64,000 nt of DNA, from contig OY754470.1 in NCBI GenBank assembly GCA_963575645.1, positions 45,229,201 to 45,293,200 on the forward strand. Direction: 5' to 3'. Positions 22,229 through 33,189 of this stretch are shown here, piece by piece. Source of the stretch: Xanthostigma xanthostigma. Lineage: Eukaryota > Arthropoda > Insecta > Raphidioptera > Raphidiidae. The stretch's first letter is position 1. Each line of letters begins with the position of its first letter. The position numbers were made by a program, and so were the translations under genes. The notes below the pieces were generated by a model, which saw only the letters and a list, made by a program, of their open reading frames with translations, was not told where the DNA came from and made no database searches.

Positions 22229-23350
22229 GGTTGTGTGTTGTCAATAAATTCTTTCGTTCATAGTCTTACCGACGTTCGACAATTGGGGGTAAACGCGTCC
22301 ATTATTAAAATGTTTTAGTTAAGACGGTCATTTCAATAGACATACTATTCTAACGTGTGTAATTTAAATCAGCGTAATTAAATATCAAATAAAACATTTC
22401 AATATGCTTGGGGCTTATCTGAGATGTAGGCAACCCAAAACAAAACAAAGAAATACTATATGGGTGGATAGAATTGTCGAGTCAAGTGTTGACCGCAGTC
22501 ATGGATTCACGCAAGCTGGTAAAAGTGTACATTCTGATTATGTATTACTTAGTATAACTTACGTATTTTCATGATGTAATTTATTTTTCTTGTGCGGATA
22601 TTTATTTTAGTTTTATAGTATTAACTTTACTAATTATACTTAAAAAGTAATTTAACATCCTGTGCTAATGATTCCCGTAAAAAATTAATTTTTTGACCCG
22701 TTATCCATTTCAATGGACATGATTTTCCAAAATTCTGTAATGTTAAATTTAGTTTTTCACTGAATATACCTTAATTACACTCTAAATAAGCCCAACACCC
22801 TAAAAAATATTTTGGTTTCAACAATATAAAATTCAAGTCCGAAGGGGTTAATTAATTATTATCTATTGCAAGACTTGAGACACACTGTACAGTCGATATA
22901 TTCTGTTCTGTCAGACAAGATTTGTTATTTCAAAGTCATGCTAGATGACTTCATAGTTCGCTTCTAGTAATATCTGAACCATAACTACGTCTTTACAATA
23001 TAAAATATGAATTATTTATAAGCAATATGACCGTATAAAAATAGGCAATGATAATATGTAAAACTAATTTCTGTGATTTTTATATTCATAAACGTCTGAG
23101 CGACTTTTATAAAAGTGTGGTGGAATTATTTTACTTTGTCGGTCGCCATCCATATATTTAATACTCCTATATTGCTAGTAGGGGTCTGGAAAAGGATGAC
23201 ATATTATATACGTCTGCCTGCGTCATTTAAGCCACAAATGTTGTGCGCATGTCCGAGAATGGAGCATGCGCTTGCCCACACTACAGTGGCAACGCTTGCG
23301 CATAACGGATTGAGTGAGATAGAAGTATGCAGTTGCTGTCTTCCTTGGTA
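22229..23350. other. Unassigned DNA
   Basis: No feature recognised. The 78-codon frame at 23115-23351 shows no known domain. Confidence 0.35.
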
Positions 23351-23351
23351 A

Positions 23352-23690
23352 ATTGGTAATAATAATAATAATAATAAACCGGCTTTATTTGATAGAGACA
23401 CATAAAAGTGTATGAAACATGTCAAAAATTACAATAGAAATAATACATTAAGTAGAACAATACAGTTAAAACATCTTAAAACATTTAAAAATCTTAAATA
23501 AAATCATTCACTCTATACGGAGCCTTGTCAGTAAGAACTTTTTTAAGTTCTTTTTTGAATTTTGGTGTCGATAGTTCTCTTATATTTTTTGGGATATTAT
23601 TATATATTTTTGTTATCATGCTATATGCATTTTTATTTATAAACGTTTTTTTTTGAAAATGGTTGTTGAGTATCTCGTTGCTATATTAGG
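23352..23690 (-). pseudogene. LINE ORF2 C-terminus fragment
   Basis: Minus-strand frame ending at a stop at 23494-23496: YSMITKIYNNIPKNIREL, then FKKELKKVLTDKAPY and VNDFI. This is the usual last segment of Jockey/CR1-type ORF2 proteins (compare INKLPQHISELK in the copy at 14514-15503). A ~115-bp UTR leads to a (TTA)n tail at 23359-23377. Everything upstream of the last ~55 residues is missing: severe 5' truncation. Confidence 0.7.
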
Positions 23691-24688
23691 AGTGTTAAGT
23701 AGATGGTCGCCATATTATATGTTCTGTCAATGGTCGCCATTTAATGTGATTCCCTGTCAATAGAGTCTTATCAAAGTTCAATATATATGGGGTGGTTGCA
23801 TATACAGTATGTCAAAAAGTAAGAACATATTTTCAGTGAATAGTTTTAAATATTTCTTTTTACCTAAAGTCGTAACTGGATAATTAAGATACACGACTTC
23901 AACTTTTTTCCGGGGTGTATAACTCTATAGAGTGTTGCAAAGTGTCTTGAAAACAGTTATTTAGAAACAGCTGGGAAACGGTCAATTTTTACTAATTCAT
24001 AAAATTTGCTCTTACAGTATTTCATGATCACGGACTTTCCACCATCGAAAGAATTATTATTAAATGTAAATTGTTTAATAAAAGACACTTCAATTTGGAA
24101 AAAATTCAGCTCAGCATTTTATTTAAGTTATCGTGTATTTTAAAAAAAAATCAAAAATGTGTTACGAGAACGCATTACAGAAGTGAAACTTCTAGTTGTA
24201 AATAATACGATTGCATTTGGACAAGTGGAAAAAATGTGTTACGAGATAGTTTCACGTCCAGATTAATTTGTACAGACAAAATATCTGAAACGTGAATCGA
24301 TAATAAATAATACGTACCGATAAATAAAATTAATTGTTTGCAATCGGCATTAAATATTTGTCCTGGTCGGAAAGATTTTATAAAAATTCTTTAATACGCG
24401 CCTTGAAATACAAGCAGTACGCGGAACCGAAACGTTCATGGGGTTCGTATTTGATTTTGAGCGAGAAATCGGTTTTAATATTACAAAAGCCTACATACTT
24501 TTAATCTGGATGACGTTGTTAGACGACATACATGTATGTGTGACGTAGTCATTGGCGTACATCAACATTTTTACACATATGCTTTAAATTTGGATAAAAT
24601 CATTATTTCGATATGACCTTGTTTGAAAATAAATTTTTCTGATATTGCATTCTAACGTTACGTTTAACAACGATTTTCCTTATATATT
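23691..24688. other. Unassigned DNA
   Basis: A ~30-bp unit (GGTCGCCAT ... CTGTCAAT) is tandemly repeated at 23705-23762. GAAGTGAAACTTCT at 24190 belongs to a motif recurring in repeat Q. Nothing coding. Confidence 0.4.
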
Positions 24689-25232
24689 AAGATCCCAGAC
24701 CCGCCAGACCTACGTCATTTCAGTACTGGTAAGATTTTATCAGTAAAGATACAATATTTAGTTAAAGTCGTATGCCAATTTGCTAGCTTGAAAGCGGAGG
24801 CCATTTAGAGATAACAAGTTCCAAAGATACATTATTATGCATATGAGTGCGAGTGAGAGCTTTAGATGATTTTTTTTTGTTTGTCAACTTCATGAAATTT
24901 AGGTTTTTTATTTATTTACACAGAGAGAGATAGAGAGAGAGAGAGTAGTCCATAAGTTTAAGAGAGAAAAACTCCATGGAAATAAATAAACAACCTACAT
25001 TTCCTGAAGCTGATAAAAAATCATCTAATGCTCTCACTCGCACTCATATGCTTGCATAATATCATTGTATACGTAGGTAACACGTGTTTTATGTATCTTA
25101 AGAACCGTTTATCTCTAGAAAGCCCCTGCTGTAAAGCTAGCAAATTGGTATACGCTTTTAACTAAATTTTGTACATTTACTGATAAAATCTTAGCAGTAC
25201 TGAAATGACAGGTCTGGCGGGTCTGGGATCTT
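24689..25232. mobile_element. Foldback element, 544 bp, with GA-repeat loop
   Basis: Outer ends AAGATCCCAGACCCGCCAGA and its complement. Arms of ~230 bp pair with moderate divergence (CATATGAGTGCGAGTGAGAG against CTCTCACTCGCACTCATATG). The loop contains an impure (GA)n run at 24921-24946. Non-coding. Confidence 0.7.
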
Positions 25233-26062
25233 GATCTATAACAGTCATACCAAACTAAAGCTACAATTTAATCTTACGAACTACAATGTACGAAATAAAA
25301 AAAACTTATTAACATTTTTTCTATCCAAATAAGCCTAGGTATTATTTATAAAAAAGTTTTTTATTCTACATCTCATTATTTTGAGCTCCTTAAAAGATGC
25401 AGTTCCGTGCGAAATTTGATGATGATTGACGTTAAATCAACACACATTTTGTAAATTAATACTGCATTACAAAAACGTGTTCGTTTGGAGGCAACGGGCC
25501 TCCTACTGAAAACGCAAATGTGCTTCCCGGACTGCTTGGACTGATTTTTAGTTTCAATTTTACTCGCTGATTTTGAGTGAACTTTGTTAAATTAGAAATA
25601 ACTTTTTTTTGGAAATAGCCTGCGTTATATTCATGGCGGAAGGGCATTTAATTTGATAAATGGCTTAAGGCATCATAATGGAAAATCGATCGCCTTAAAA
25701 TCCGTAAGCCGTTTATAATTCGCAGTGGGAATAAAATTGTTTTCAATTTACAAAATAAATTATAAATCTGTCATCGTGTATGAATTTCAGTGGCTTTTAG
25801 TATATTAATCCGACAATTGATATTTTTTTTTAATTGTTTATCATCAGCTAACATCCAAACAAATTAATAAATGGCACAATTGTTTGAACTATTAATCGTT
25901 TTTGACATTTAATAGTTCCAAATACTGTGTCATACTATCATTTATAAAGAATCGTGTTTGAAATTTCATTAAAAACAAAAAAAAATCACTGTTATAATAT
26001 TATTTTAAATCAACGCGGTACGATTTTACTAATGCCCAATAGATTTTTGGACTGCTAGTAAC
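25233..26062. other. Unassigned DNA with one short repeat
   Basis: 25458-25535 matches 16770-16860. The rest is unrecognised. Confidence 0.4.
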
Positions 26063-26386
26063 GTATATTAATATATAAAGATGGAGAGTTTGTTTGTTTG
26101 TTTGAACGCGCTAATCTCAGGAACTACTGGTTCGGATTGAATGTTTTTTTGTTGGATAGCCCATTTATCGAGGAAGGCTATAGGCTATATAATATCAAGC
26201 TATGACCAATAGGAGCGGAACATCAATGAAAAATGTTGCAAAATGTAATTAAAAATTTGTCCGTCCGACAAAAATCATGAAATTTGGACACAACATTCAT
26301 CTCGGTAAACTAACATGAATGGACGTACTCATGTGCCTCCTCCCATTTGTTCTTTCGCACCCGGGTGAAACCGGACGGGACCGCTA
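26063..26386 (+). repeat. RTE-like repeat, copy b
   Basis: Near-complete copy: GAGAGTTTGTTTGTTTGTTT, GGAACTACTGGTTCGGATTG, TCATCTCGGTAAACTAACAT and CCCGGGTGAAACCGGACGGG. Confidence 0.7.
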
Positions 26387-26398
26387 TAATTAATAAAT

Positions 26399-26552
26399 CG
26401 TCGGCTAAAAGAGTAAAGTTGCCAAATCCATTTTTTGACGTTTTTGCGATATTGGTATCATTTTTTTAAGGAGAAAAAACTCTACAGGTTTTTACTCTCT
26501 CCTGTAAAATTGTTCAAAATGGACTTAGCAGCTTTACTCTCTTAGCCGACGA
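26399..26552. mobile_element. 154-bp MITE
   Basis: Inverted ends TCGTCGGCTAAAAGAGTAAA and TTTACTCTCTTAGCCGACGA, with pairing continuing about 40 bp inward. It inserted just after an RTE-like copy. Superfamily undetermined. Confidence 0.65.
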
Positions 26553-26879
26553 AATGTTATTTTGGTTTTGAGTTTTTAGTCATATTTATCCCGCTACTTC
26601 CACCATATATACCCGTTCTTCCACCACATTGTGTATTATTTGATTACCAAATTGCGAATGTTTTATATATGAACTACGAGTACGTATGGGTAGAATGTTG
26701 AACGTTTAGAATCGTTTCTTTGATATATTAAAAAGAAAAATAGTGATGACACATCTGTGAACGAAAAGTATAAATAAAAAAATAATGTGTACCTATAGCT
26801 GTTGAGTATAGAGAACGCTTGCGGATTGACGAAAGAAAACGGCTTGTGTTTAAAATATTATAACTTTTTGTTGAATTCC
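26553..26879. other. Unassigned DNA with a shared short block
   Basis: 26595-26680 (ACTTCCACCATATATACCCG and following) has relatives at 57207-57290 and, reversed, at 62824-62842. Confidence 0.4.
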
Positions 26880-27120
26880 GAATCCACACTAATGTTATAA
26901 ATGCGAAAGTAACTCTGTATGTTACGTTTTCACTGCCAAACCGCTGGACCGATTGTGATGGAATTTTATATGGAGATAGTTTGAAGTCTAGGGAAGGACA
27001 TACTCTATTTTTTTCCTAAAGGGATTAAAATCTGTCTGTTTGTGATTAAATTTAATATGGAGATATTTTGAAGTCTGGGGAAGGACACAGGCTACTTTTT
27101 TTTCAAAATTTAACTCCTAT
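26880..27120 (+). repeat. RTE-type 3' repeat, internally duplicated
   Basis: CACTAATGTTATAAATGCGA, AACTCTGTATGTTACG and CCGCTGGACCGATTGTGATG resemble widespread insect RTE ends. A block (TATGGAGATAGTTTGAAGTC) is repeated at 27055. Confidence 0.55.
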
Positions 27121-27159
27121 GAGGATGAAGTGGTGATTGCAATATTGTATGAAGTTGCC

Positions 27160-27220
27160 ACAGAACAACCAAACCTAGCAAGGTATCTAGCGGCACATCT
27201 AGCCTCGTCTGTAGCGGCCT
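27160..27220 (-). mobile_element. Family 1 MITE end fragment
   Basis: The reverse complement reads AGGCCGCTACAGACGAGGCT and then GCCGCTAG, matching the termini of 1023-1468; TTA follows at 27221-27223. Confidence 0.5.
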
Positions 27221-27223
27221 TTA

Positions 27224-27689
27224 AGGTAATAATATACAACTACTTCCAGTTTGTGTTTCATAAATTTTATTTTACAACTTGCAAAAATAGTTGACATTTA
27301 CAACTCACGTACTACCTTTACAAGCAAGCATTTTTTTTTATGAAACCGTAGTCGTACTGTGCGCGCGAGTTGTTTAAAAATAGCTAAAAATGTTTCTAAA
27401 ATAGCGCGCGTAGCAATTCTATGATCCCTCTGTTACAATAACCCAGTTTCTAAATTCTAATCCAAGAACTGGTGAAAGCGGCAACTAGATTTTTAGTTAA
27501 TCATTAAAAATTAATAAATTGAAAAAATGACCTTAACTGTTGATGTTCTTTAAGAGAAATTCCGAAGTTTGTCGAAGAAAATTGTTTCGAGGAGATATCG
27601 TTTTATTTTATTTATGAAGTTTCTCTCTATTTGGCCCGGGGCTATACGGAACAGTTCGAAAACATCAGAATGAATTACAAATGTTTGTA
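27224..27689. other. Unassigned DNA
   Basis: No feature recognised. Confidence 0.35.
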
Positions 27690-28320
27690 TGTGGAGGGTA
27701 ATCTCCAGAACCACTGCACCTATTTGAAAAATTCTTTCACTACTATTTAGAATGAACCTTCGGGATGGACATCGCGAAAAAATAGTAATTATTATAATGC
27801 GTTTAACGTCCGCTTCTCGACTTTATGTCATAACAGATGCCATCCGCATCATTACTATTTTCCATCTATCATACTTCCCGTTATTTTCTACATTTTTAAA
27901 CTTCCACTTAATTAATAGCAAAGGGCGAATGAAGGAATTTTAGGATATTAGGATAAGGTATGCAAATTTATAGCATAAAAATTTGACAGGTAAATCGGGC
28001 ATGGCCTTGAATAAGAAACCATCTCGATATTTATCTGAAATTATTGAATGAAACCATGGAAAACCTGAACAAGACGGCCGGTACAGGATTTACCGTTTCT
28101 CGGCGAGAGGCAGCAGAAAAAAGTCTCAGCGACATCTGCCCCCGCCGGGATTCGAACCCGGTACCTACCGAATGCGAGTCTAGTGCTCTCGCCACTACGC
28201 CACACCGCTCGGTTATCGCGTTAAAATAAAAGCGCTTTTCGTAGAGATAAATTTTGCAACGTAAGTCGACGAAAAAACGGTGGCAATCTACAAATTCGGG
28301 CAAAGCCGGACCGGGCCACT
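27690..28320 (+). repeat. RTE-like 3' repeat split by a SINE
   Basis: 27690-27785 (GGGTAATCTCCAGAACCACT) and 28214-28320 (AAAATAAAAGCGCTTTTCGT ... GCCGGACCGGGCC) are the two halves of the repeat seen whole at 9590-9850. Confidence 0.6.
27786..28213 (-). mobile_element. tRNA-headed SINE, copy 2
   Basis: Full-length minus copy. Head: GGTGTGGCGTAGTGGCGAGA and GGGTTCGAATCCC. Tail: GTTAAACGCATTATAATAAT. CGCGAT occurs on both sides and may be the target duplication. Confidence 0.8.
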
Positions 28321-28697
28321 AGTTATAAATATGTAAAGCAGTTTTTTATAGCGTGTTATGTTATGGGAGCAAAAATATATTTTTATTCTATTCTTTTTCT
28401 ATAAATGAAACAAAAACATGACAGATGTTAGTTTTTCTTGCTGTAGAATCAGTGCCTTGTAATTAATACTAAACAAATATCAGTAAATTAATAAAATATG
28501 TGCTGATTTGTAATTTGTAATTTTGTTTGCTTCCAGGTATGCAAATGTCCGTTTGATTAATTCATGGATAATGCTGACAGCAGCTGCTGCCTACATTACG
28601 CAGTCGACTGATCAGTTCGTTATAAATGCACTGGTTTTAACAATTTTTAAATGTATAAATTCGGTAAGTGAATATCCGATTACTTAAATATATAATA
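28321..28697. other. Unassigned DNA
   Basis: No feature recognised. Confidence 0.35.
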
Positions 28698-28840
28698 CTA
28701 GCGGTCCCGCCCGGTTTCACTCCGGTGCAAAAGAACGGATGGGCTATACAACAAAAAAATTTTTCAATTCGAACCAGTAGTTCCTGAGATTAGCGCGTTC
28801 GACCAAACAAACAAACTCTTCAGCTTTATATATTAGTATA
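28698..28840 (-). repeat. RTE-like repeat, copy c (internally deleted)
   Basis: Both ends of the repeat are present (CTAGCGGTCCCGCCCGGTTT and AACTCTTCAGCTTTATATAT), but the middle ~200 bp are missing. Confidence 0.65.
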
Positions 28841-28989
28841 AACAAAGTTGATACCAATAAAGCCACACTGTCTATAATAGCAAATACACTGTATTATTGT
28901 CGGCAGGGTTTGACACTGCGAACCGAGTTTTTGTTTGATAGGTGTTTGCCAATCCTGTTTTTTTAATATTTAAAAAATTGTGTAATAAA

Positions 28990-29890
28990 GGGTGTTTTTT
29001 TTGGAGGTTTGGTTTTGAAATTGGCAACACCGTTTCAAGTGACAGTTAATTTGACAGTTGACAGATGATTTGTGGTCAGTATGTTTTGCCATTTCACCAT
29101 GAATAGACTTACATCAGTACAACGCTTGCAAATTGTGCAAATTTATTTTGAAAATTATGGTTCAGTTTGCCAAACTAACCGTGCGCTACGTCCATTTTAC
29201 GGTCGACATAATCGTCCATCCGAGCAAGTTATTCGGAAAACCATGGATCGTTTTCGAACTACGCATACTCTAGTTGATAATACGCATCCACAAAGACGCC
29301 ATACAGTGCGCACAGAACATGCCATTGCTGCTGTGGTGCGTAGTGTTGAGGAGGACCCGAATGAGTCGATACGCCGTCGTGTACAGCAATTGGGACTGTG
29401 CCCATCCACGTTGTGGAAGATTTTGCGAAAAGATCTTGGCTTACAAGCTTACAAGATCCAGCTTGTGCAAGAGTTAAAGCCGCGTGACCATTATGCGCGC
29501 CGTCGTTCGGTGAATGGGCCGAAAACAATATTCAGCTTGATCCTCTTTTTCAACGCAAAATTTTGATCTCACACCTATGGATTACTTTCTTTGGGGATAC
29601 GTGAAGTCACTAGTCTACGCCGATAAACCACAGACGTTGGATCACTTGGAAGTCAACATTCGCCGCGCTATTGGCGATATACGGCCCCAGATGCTCGATA
29701 AAGTGATCGAAAATTGGACTTCCCGATTGCGCTTCATTCAAGCCAGCCGTGGCGCCCATATGCCCGAAATCATATTTAAACATAAATGGCATAAAATTAT
29801 ATTTTAAACAAAGCCAACAACGTGGCCAGCAACCTTATTTTTACGTGTTTTATTTCATTTTAAAGTTGTATACCTCTAAAAAAAACACCC
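28990..29890 (+). mobile_element. Mariner/Tc1-type element, internally deleted
   Basis: Inverted ends GGGTGTTTTTTTTGGAGGT and, on the other strand, GGGTGTTTTTTTTAGAGGT, enclosing a broken transposase. The ~900-bp length against ~1.3-1.4 kb expected agrees with loss of the central catalytic region. I could not define the target duplication. Confidence 0.75.
29072..29807 (+). pseudogene. Mariner-type transposase, catalytic core deleted
   Basis: The first frame (29072-29566) encodes the DNA-binding half. It has an N-terminal DUF4817-like helix-turn-helix (LTSVQRLQIVQIYFENYGSV, FRTTHTLVD) and a second helix-turn-helix (LGLCPSTLWKILRKDLGLQA), followed by LVQELKPRDH. Near 29507 one base is missing: the expected GEWAEN is present in the next frame up to QRKI. 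At about 29563 the sequence jumps to DLTPMDYFLWGYVK, the third catalytic-region motif, and continues to SRGAHMPEIIFKH (end 29807). The first two DDE/D acidic regions are gone. It could bind its TIRs at best. M29090 (MNRLTS) is a likelier start than M29072. Confidence 0.85.
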
Positions 29891-30702
29891 ATTATATAAA
29901 TAATACTTACCTTCATTTTAACATCAAACTCCGCGCCAAAGCATCTGCTTCTTTTCAACCACAAACATCAATATCTACATCATTGCCAGCTGCATCCGTA
30001 TCCACACCATCATCATCGTCTCAAACATCATAATCAAGATCTCATCTTACAACTACAGAAATCCACCGGTATACATCATCATTCAAAGTGTTTTGTAACT
30101 TAACCAAATAATTTAACGCATATAGCCACGCTGCTGCGCGTTTACAAATAAAAAAAAAATGGTATGAGTGTCCCAGCAATATGGATTATTATTGTTGTAC
30201 CTCCAGCACTGTTGCAGAGTGGTGCAATATCACATCCCAATAAAGACAAGACAATATGTCACGGCGTGAGTCGAGCAACGTTAATAATATGAAACGATTA
30301 TTTATAGTTATTGTGTCGCTCTCATTCCACTTTCTCTCTCTCCCTCCCCCTATACGTGCGTGCGTCGTGTGGCGACGATAGGAAAGGCGGACCATCCGGA
30401 ACATACCGGAAGAGGGTGACGTTAAAAGCGAATCATACCGAGGGATGATGTTGGAACGGATTGAAGGCGCCTCGTTTGCACAACGGTGTTGCACTTGTTT
30501 ATGGGCACGGTATATGGATCAGCAGTCTCCAACATGTTCCGTTACCCATGGTCTCTACTAGGGATTGTAATCCGGTGTCATTTCCAATCCGGCCGGATTA
30601 ATCAAGTCAGAATAATTCTCCCTTTTCGTTTCAAAATGGACTGCTTATGAGAAAATAGACTGAGAATTATAATCAATTTTAATTTAATCTACTGAGATCA
30701 CA
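29891..30702. other. Unassigned DNA, locally GC-richer
   Basis: 30180-30560 is less AT-rich than its surroundings and carries a TCTC-rich run (30330-30350). A 101-codon minus frame (30189-30494) has no recognised domain. It may be unique sequence. Confidence 0.35.
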
Positions 30703-30954
30703 ATAATTAATAGTGTTGGGCATAATCGATATATTTCGATAAGCGAATGAATCGAAATAATCGGTTTTTATAATCGAATGATCATTCGAATTGACGATTA
30801 TGAATGATGTGCAAACTTAGCAATTATTAAATTCGTTTTATTTACTTTTACAGTATAATGATCATTCAAAATATCGATTACGAATTATGTTCTAACTTTG
30901 CAATTTCGATTTGTTAATATTACTTAACACAATATTAATAATGGAATCACTGGT

Positions 30955-31275
30955 ATGATCGAATAGAAATAGAAATATATTTGTTATTCCCTAGGGCCTA
31001 GATGGATACATCGTCAATTTACATAATGAGTTAAACATTAAAATTGAAATTTAAAAAATCTTTAATGTCAGAAAAACAATTTTTTAGGAATTTGATTTAA
31101 GTTTGAACTTAAATTCTTTACCACACTGAATTTCAGTTAAGCTATTTGGTAGTTTATTAAATAAAACACTGCCAGCAAAGACTTCCCATCCCAGTGCATG
31201 TAGATGCAGAAACCGAATGATATATCGATATATCACATTAATATCGACAGTGGACATAGCAATAGTACTGTGTCA
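30955..31275 (-). pseudogene. LINE ORF2 C-terminus fragment
   Basis: The minus frame reads LGWEVFAGSVLFNKLPNSLT, then GKEFKFKLKSNS before a stop. This is the closing segment of Jockey/CR1-type ORF2. A (TTTCTA)n-like 3' tail lies at 30965-30980. Part of this coding stretch is included in the tandem duplication described below. Confidence 0.5.
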
Positions 31276-31786
31276 GGATTTAGGCCTAGTTTATATGAGA
31301 GGCGTTCAACGCGCGTTGGCCCAACGTGCGTTTACAGTTTCTATACAATTGTATAGGACTGTTTATATGATAACGCGCGTTGGTGGCGCGTTGAACGCGC
31401 GTTATCATATAAACAGTCCTATACAATTGTATAGAAACTGTAAACGCGCGTTGTGCCAACGCGCGTTGAACGCCTCTCATATAAACTAGGCCTTAATATT
31501 CATTTCATATTTCATAATCGATTCAAACGAATGATGTCTCGGTTGTCATAATCGAATGATCCAACAAACTACAAAGTATGTACAATTGAAACACCCCCAC
31601 TCTCCAGTGCTAGCAAAGACTTCCCATCCCAGTGCATGTAGATGCAGATACCGAATGATATATCGATATATCACATTAATATCGACAGTGGACATAGCAA
31701 TAGTACTGTGTCGGGATTTAATATTCATTTCATATTTCATAATCGATTCAAGCGAATGATATCTCGGTTGCCATAATCGAATGATC
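31169..31786. repeat. 180-bp tandem duplication, one copy interrupted
   Basis: Copy 1 (31169-31561) and copy 2 (31607-31786) share GCAAAGACTTCCCATCCCAG through CATAATCGAATGATC with few differences. Copy 1 carries a 210-bp MITE plus a 3-bp duplication; without it both copies are 180 bp. Confidence 0.85.
31283..31492. mobile_element. Palindromic MITE with TTA target (Harbinger-type)
   Basis: A 210-bp near-perfect palindrome, GGCCTAGTTTATATGAGAGG to its complement, flanked by TTA on both sides (31280-31282, 31493-31495). The empty site GGATTTAATATTC at 31714-31726 shows TTA once. The inner part reiterates AACGCGCGTT. The target size fits PIF/Harbinger. Confidence 0.9.
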
Positions 31787-31852
31787 GATTATTCGGTCAT
31801 AATCGAAATATTTCGATTATATCATTCATAATCGCCCAACACTAATAATTCC

Positions 31853-32401
31853 GTATTTGAGCATGCTAACAAGTATCATTCTTATACTTATGACAGACAT
31901 AATGATGAATCATGTTTAATGGATGGCACAATTATCACAATAAATGTAATTCCTTAATTTCATCAACTTACTATTAATATTTATTTTAAGTTATATTATC
32001 AAAAATTAATTGTAAAAAGCATTTTTAAAAACAAGCTTTTATTTAAATTTTAAATGCTCTTAAAAATGATAATAAATTTTAAATTAAACCAAACCCAACC
32101 ATTCATTACATTATACAATTTATATGATATAAAAGCTTGTCTCGACGTTTATTTTTAACCGACCCCAAACAAAAGGATTACTTAGGTTCTCTATTCGATT
32201 GTATTTTTTCTGGATGTCCGTCCATCGATATCGTCGCCGGCTGTGAACCGATTACGATGATTCTTTTTTTTTATTAGTAAAATCGGTTTATCAACTTATC
32301 AGAAAATTAACAAAAATCAAAGAAATGATGCAAATTTTGCAGTTATCGGCGTGAACGTTGCACTTCGGTTTCATTAGACACTAAAAAAATTAAAATAAAA
32401 A
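31853..32401. other. Unassigned DNA
   Basis: 32150-32220 (TTTAACCGACCCCAAAC ... AAGGATTACTTAGGTTCTC) resembles a common insect repeat start. Otherwise nothing. Confidence 0.35.
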
Positions 32402-32521
32402 ACTGTTACGAAGTTTGGACACAATATTCGTCTCGATAAGCTAAGATGAATGTGCGTACTCATGTCTCTTCCTTCCCCATTCGTTCTTTTGCACCCGGGT
32501 GAAACCGGGCGGGACCGCTAG
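32402..32521 (+). repeat. RTE-like repeat, copy d (3' part)
   Basis: Only the last ~120 bp remain, GAAGTTTGGACACAATATTC to CCGGGCGGGACCGCTAG, indicating 5' truncation. Confidence 0.65.
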
Positions 32522-32546
32522 TTATTAATAAGAGCTATGTGTTCTC

Positions 32547-32815
32547 CAGCCCCGGATCTAGGGGGGGGGCAAACCGGGGCACCCGCCCCGGGCGGCAGAT
32601 TGAGAGGGCGCCAAAACCACATCTAATCTGTCCTTTTTCCGATTTACTCTATCTGCTTGTTTTCTGACTGTTTTCTGACGGTTTTCCGTTCACGAAAAAT
32701 ACCAACCATTATATATTTATGAGTTTTTTTAAGTAATTTATCTCAAAAGCTGGAGAGAGGGGGCGCCATTATCAAGTTTCTGCCCCGGTTCAAAAAAACA
32801 GTAGATTCGGGGCTG
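32547..32815. mobile_element. hAT MITE with exact 8-bp target duplication
   Basis: A 269-bp element between GTGTTCTC (32539-32546) and GTGTTCTC (32816-32823). Ends: CAGCCCCGGATCTAG and, on the other strand, CAGCCCCGAATCTA. Unusually GC-rich ends (GGGGCACCCGCCCCGGGCGG). A 5' fragment of the same family lies at 57897-57972. Confidence 0.85.
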
Positions 32816-32823
32816 GTGTTCTC

Positions 32824-33189
32824 TGCAGCCTGTATTATTTCGGCGAATGTTTTTGGAAAGACTCACTCCAGAGATTCATGTAGCTAAAGCGAGTTTAACG
32901 CAAATTATGTACATATATTTTAGGGTTGCGTCAAGTTTGATTGACCTATAATTAAGATAGATGTGCAGTATAATCATATTTGAACTATAATACTTCAATA
33001 TCCATCGAATTTATCGAGCCGGATAATGCAAACAAATTTTAGTTATAAGCACAAACAGTAAATTCAGAGCTTGCAAAGCACTTTCGAAAATAATCATGTT
33101 AAAATCAGTCGACCAATAAAATCATGCTATCAATAATAATTAGTAATATTTATTTACCAATCCTAGTGCTATATTGATAATAAAAAAAA
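32824..33189. other. Unassigned DNA
   Basis: No feature recognised. Confidence 0.35.

Larger units (their letters stand above)
30711..31844. mobile_element. hAT-like element with nested insertions
   Basis: Termini TAGTGTTGGGC and GCCCAACACTA. Flanks ATAATTAA (30703-30710) and ATAATTCC (31845-31852) agree at six of eight positions, compatible with a decayed 8-bp target duplication. The ends are rich in ATCGAATGATCATTCGA-type palindromes. Inside are a LINE fragment, a tandem duplication and a TTA-target MITE. Confidence 0.5.

Noticed and set aside
31217..31489. Paired similar proteins around 31.3 kb
   Set aside because: Artefact of the palindromic MITE at 31283-31492, which reads similarly on both strands.
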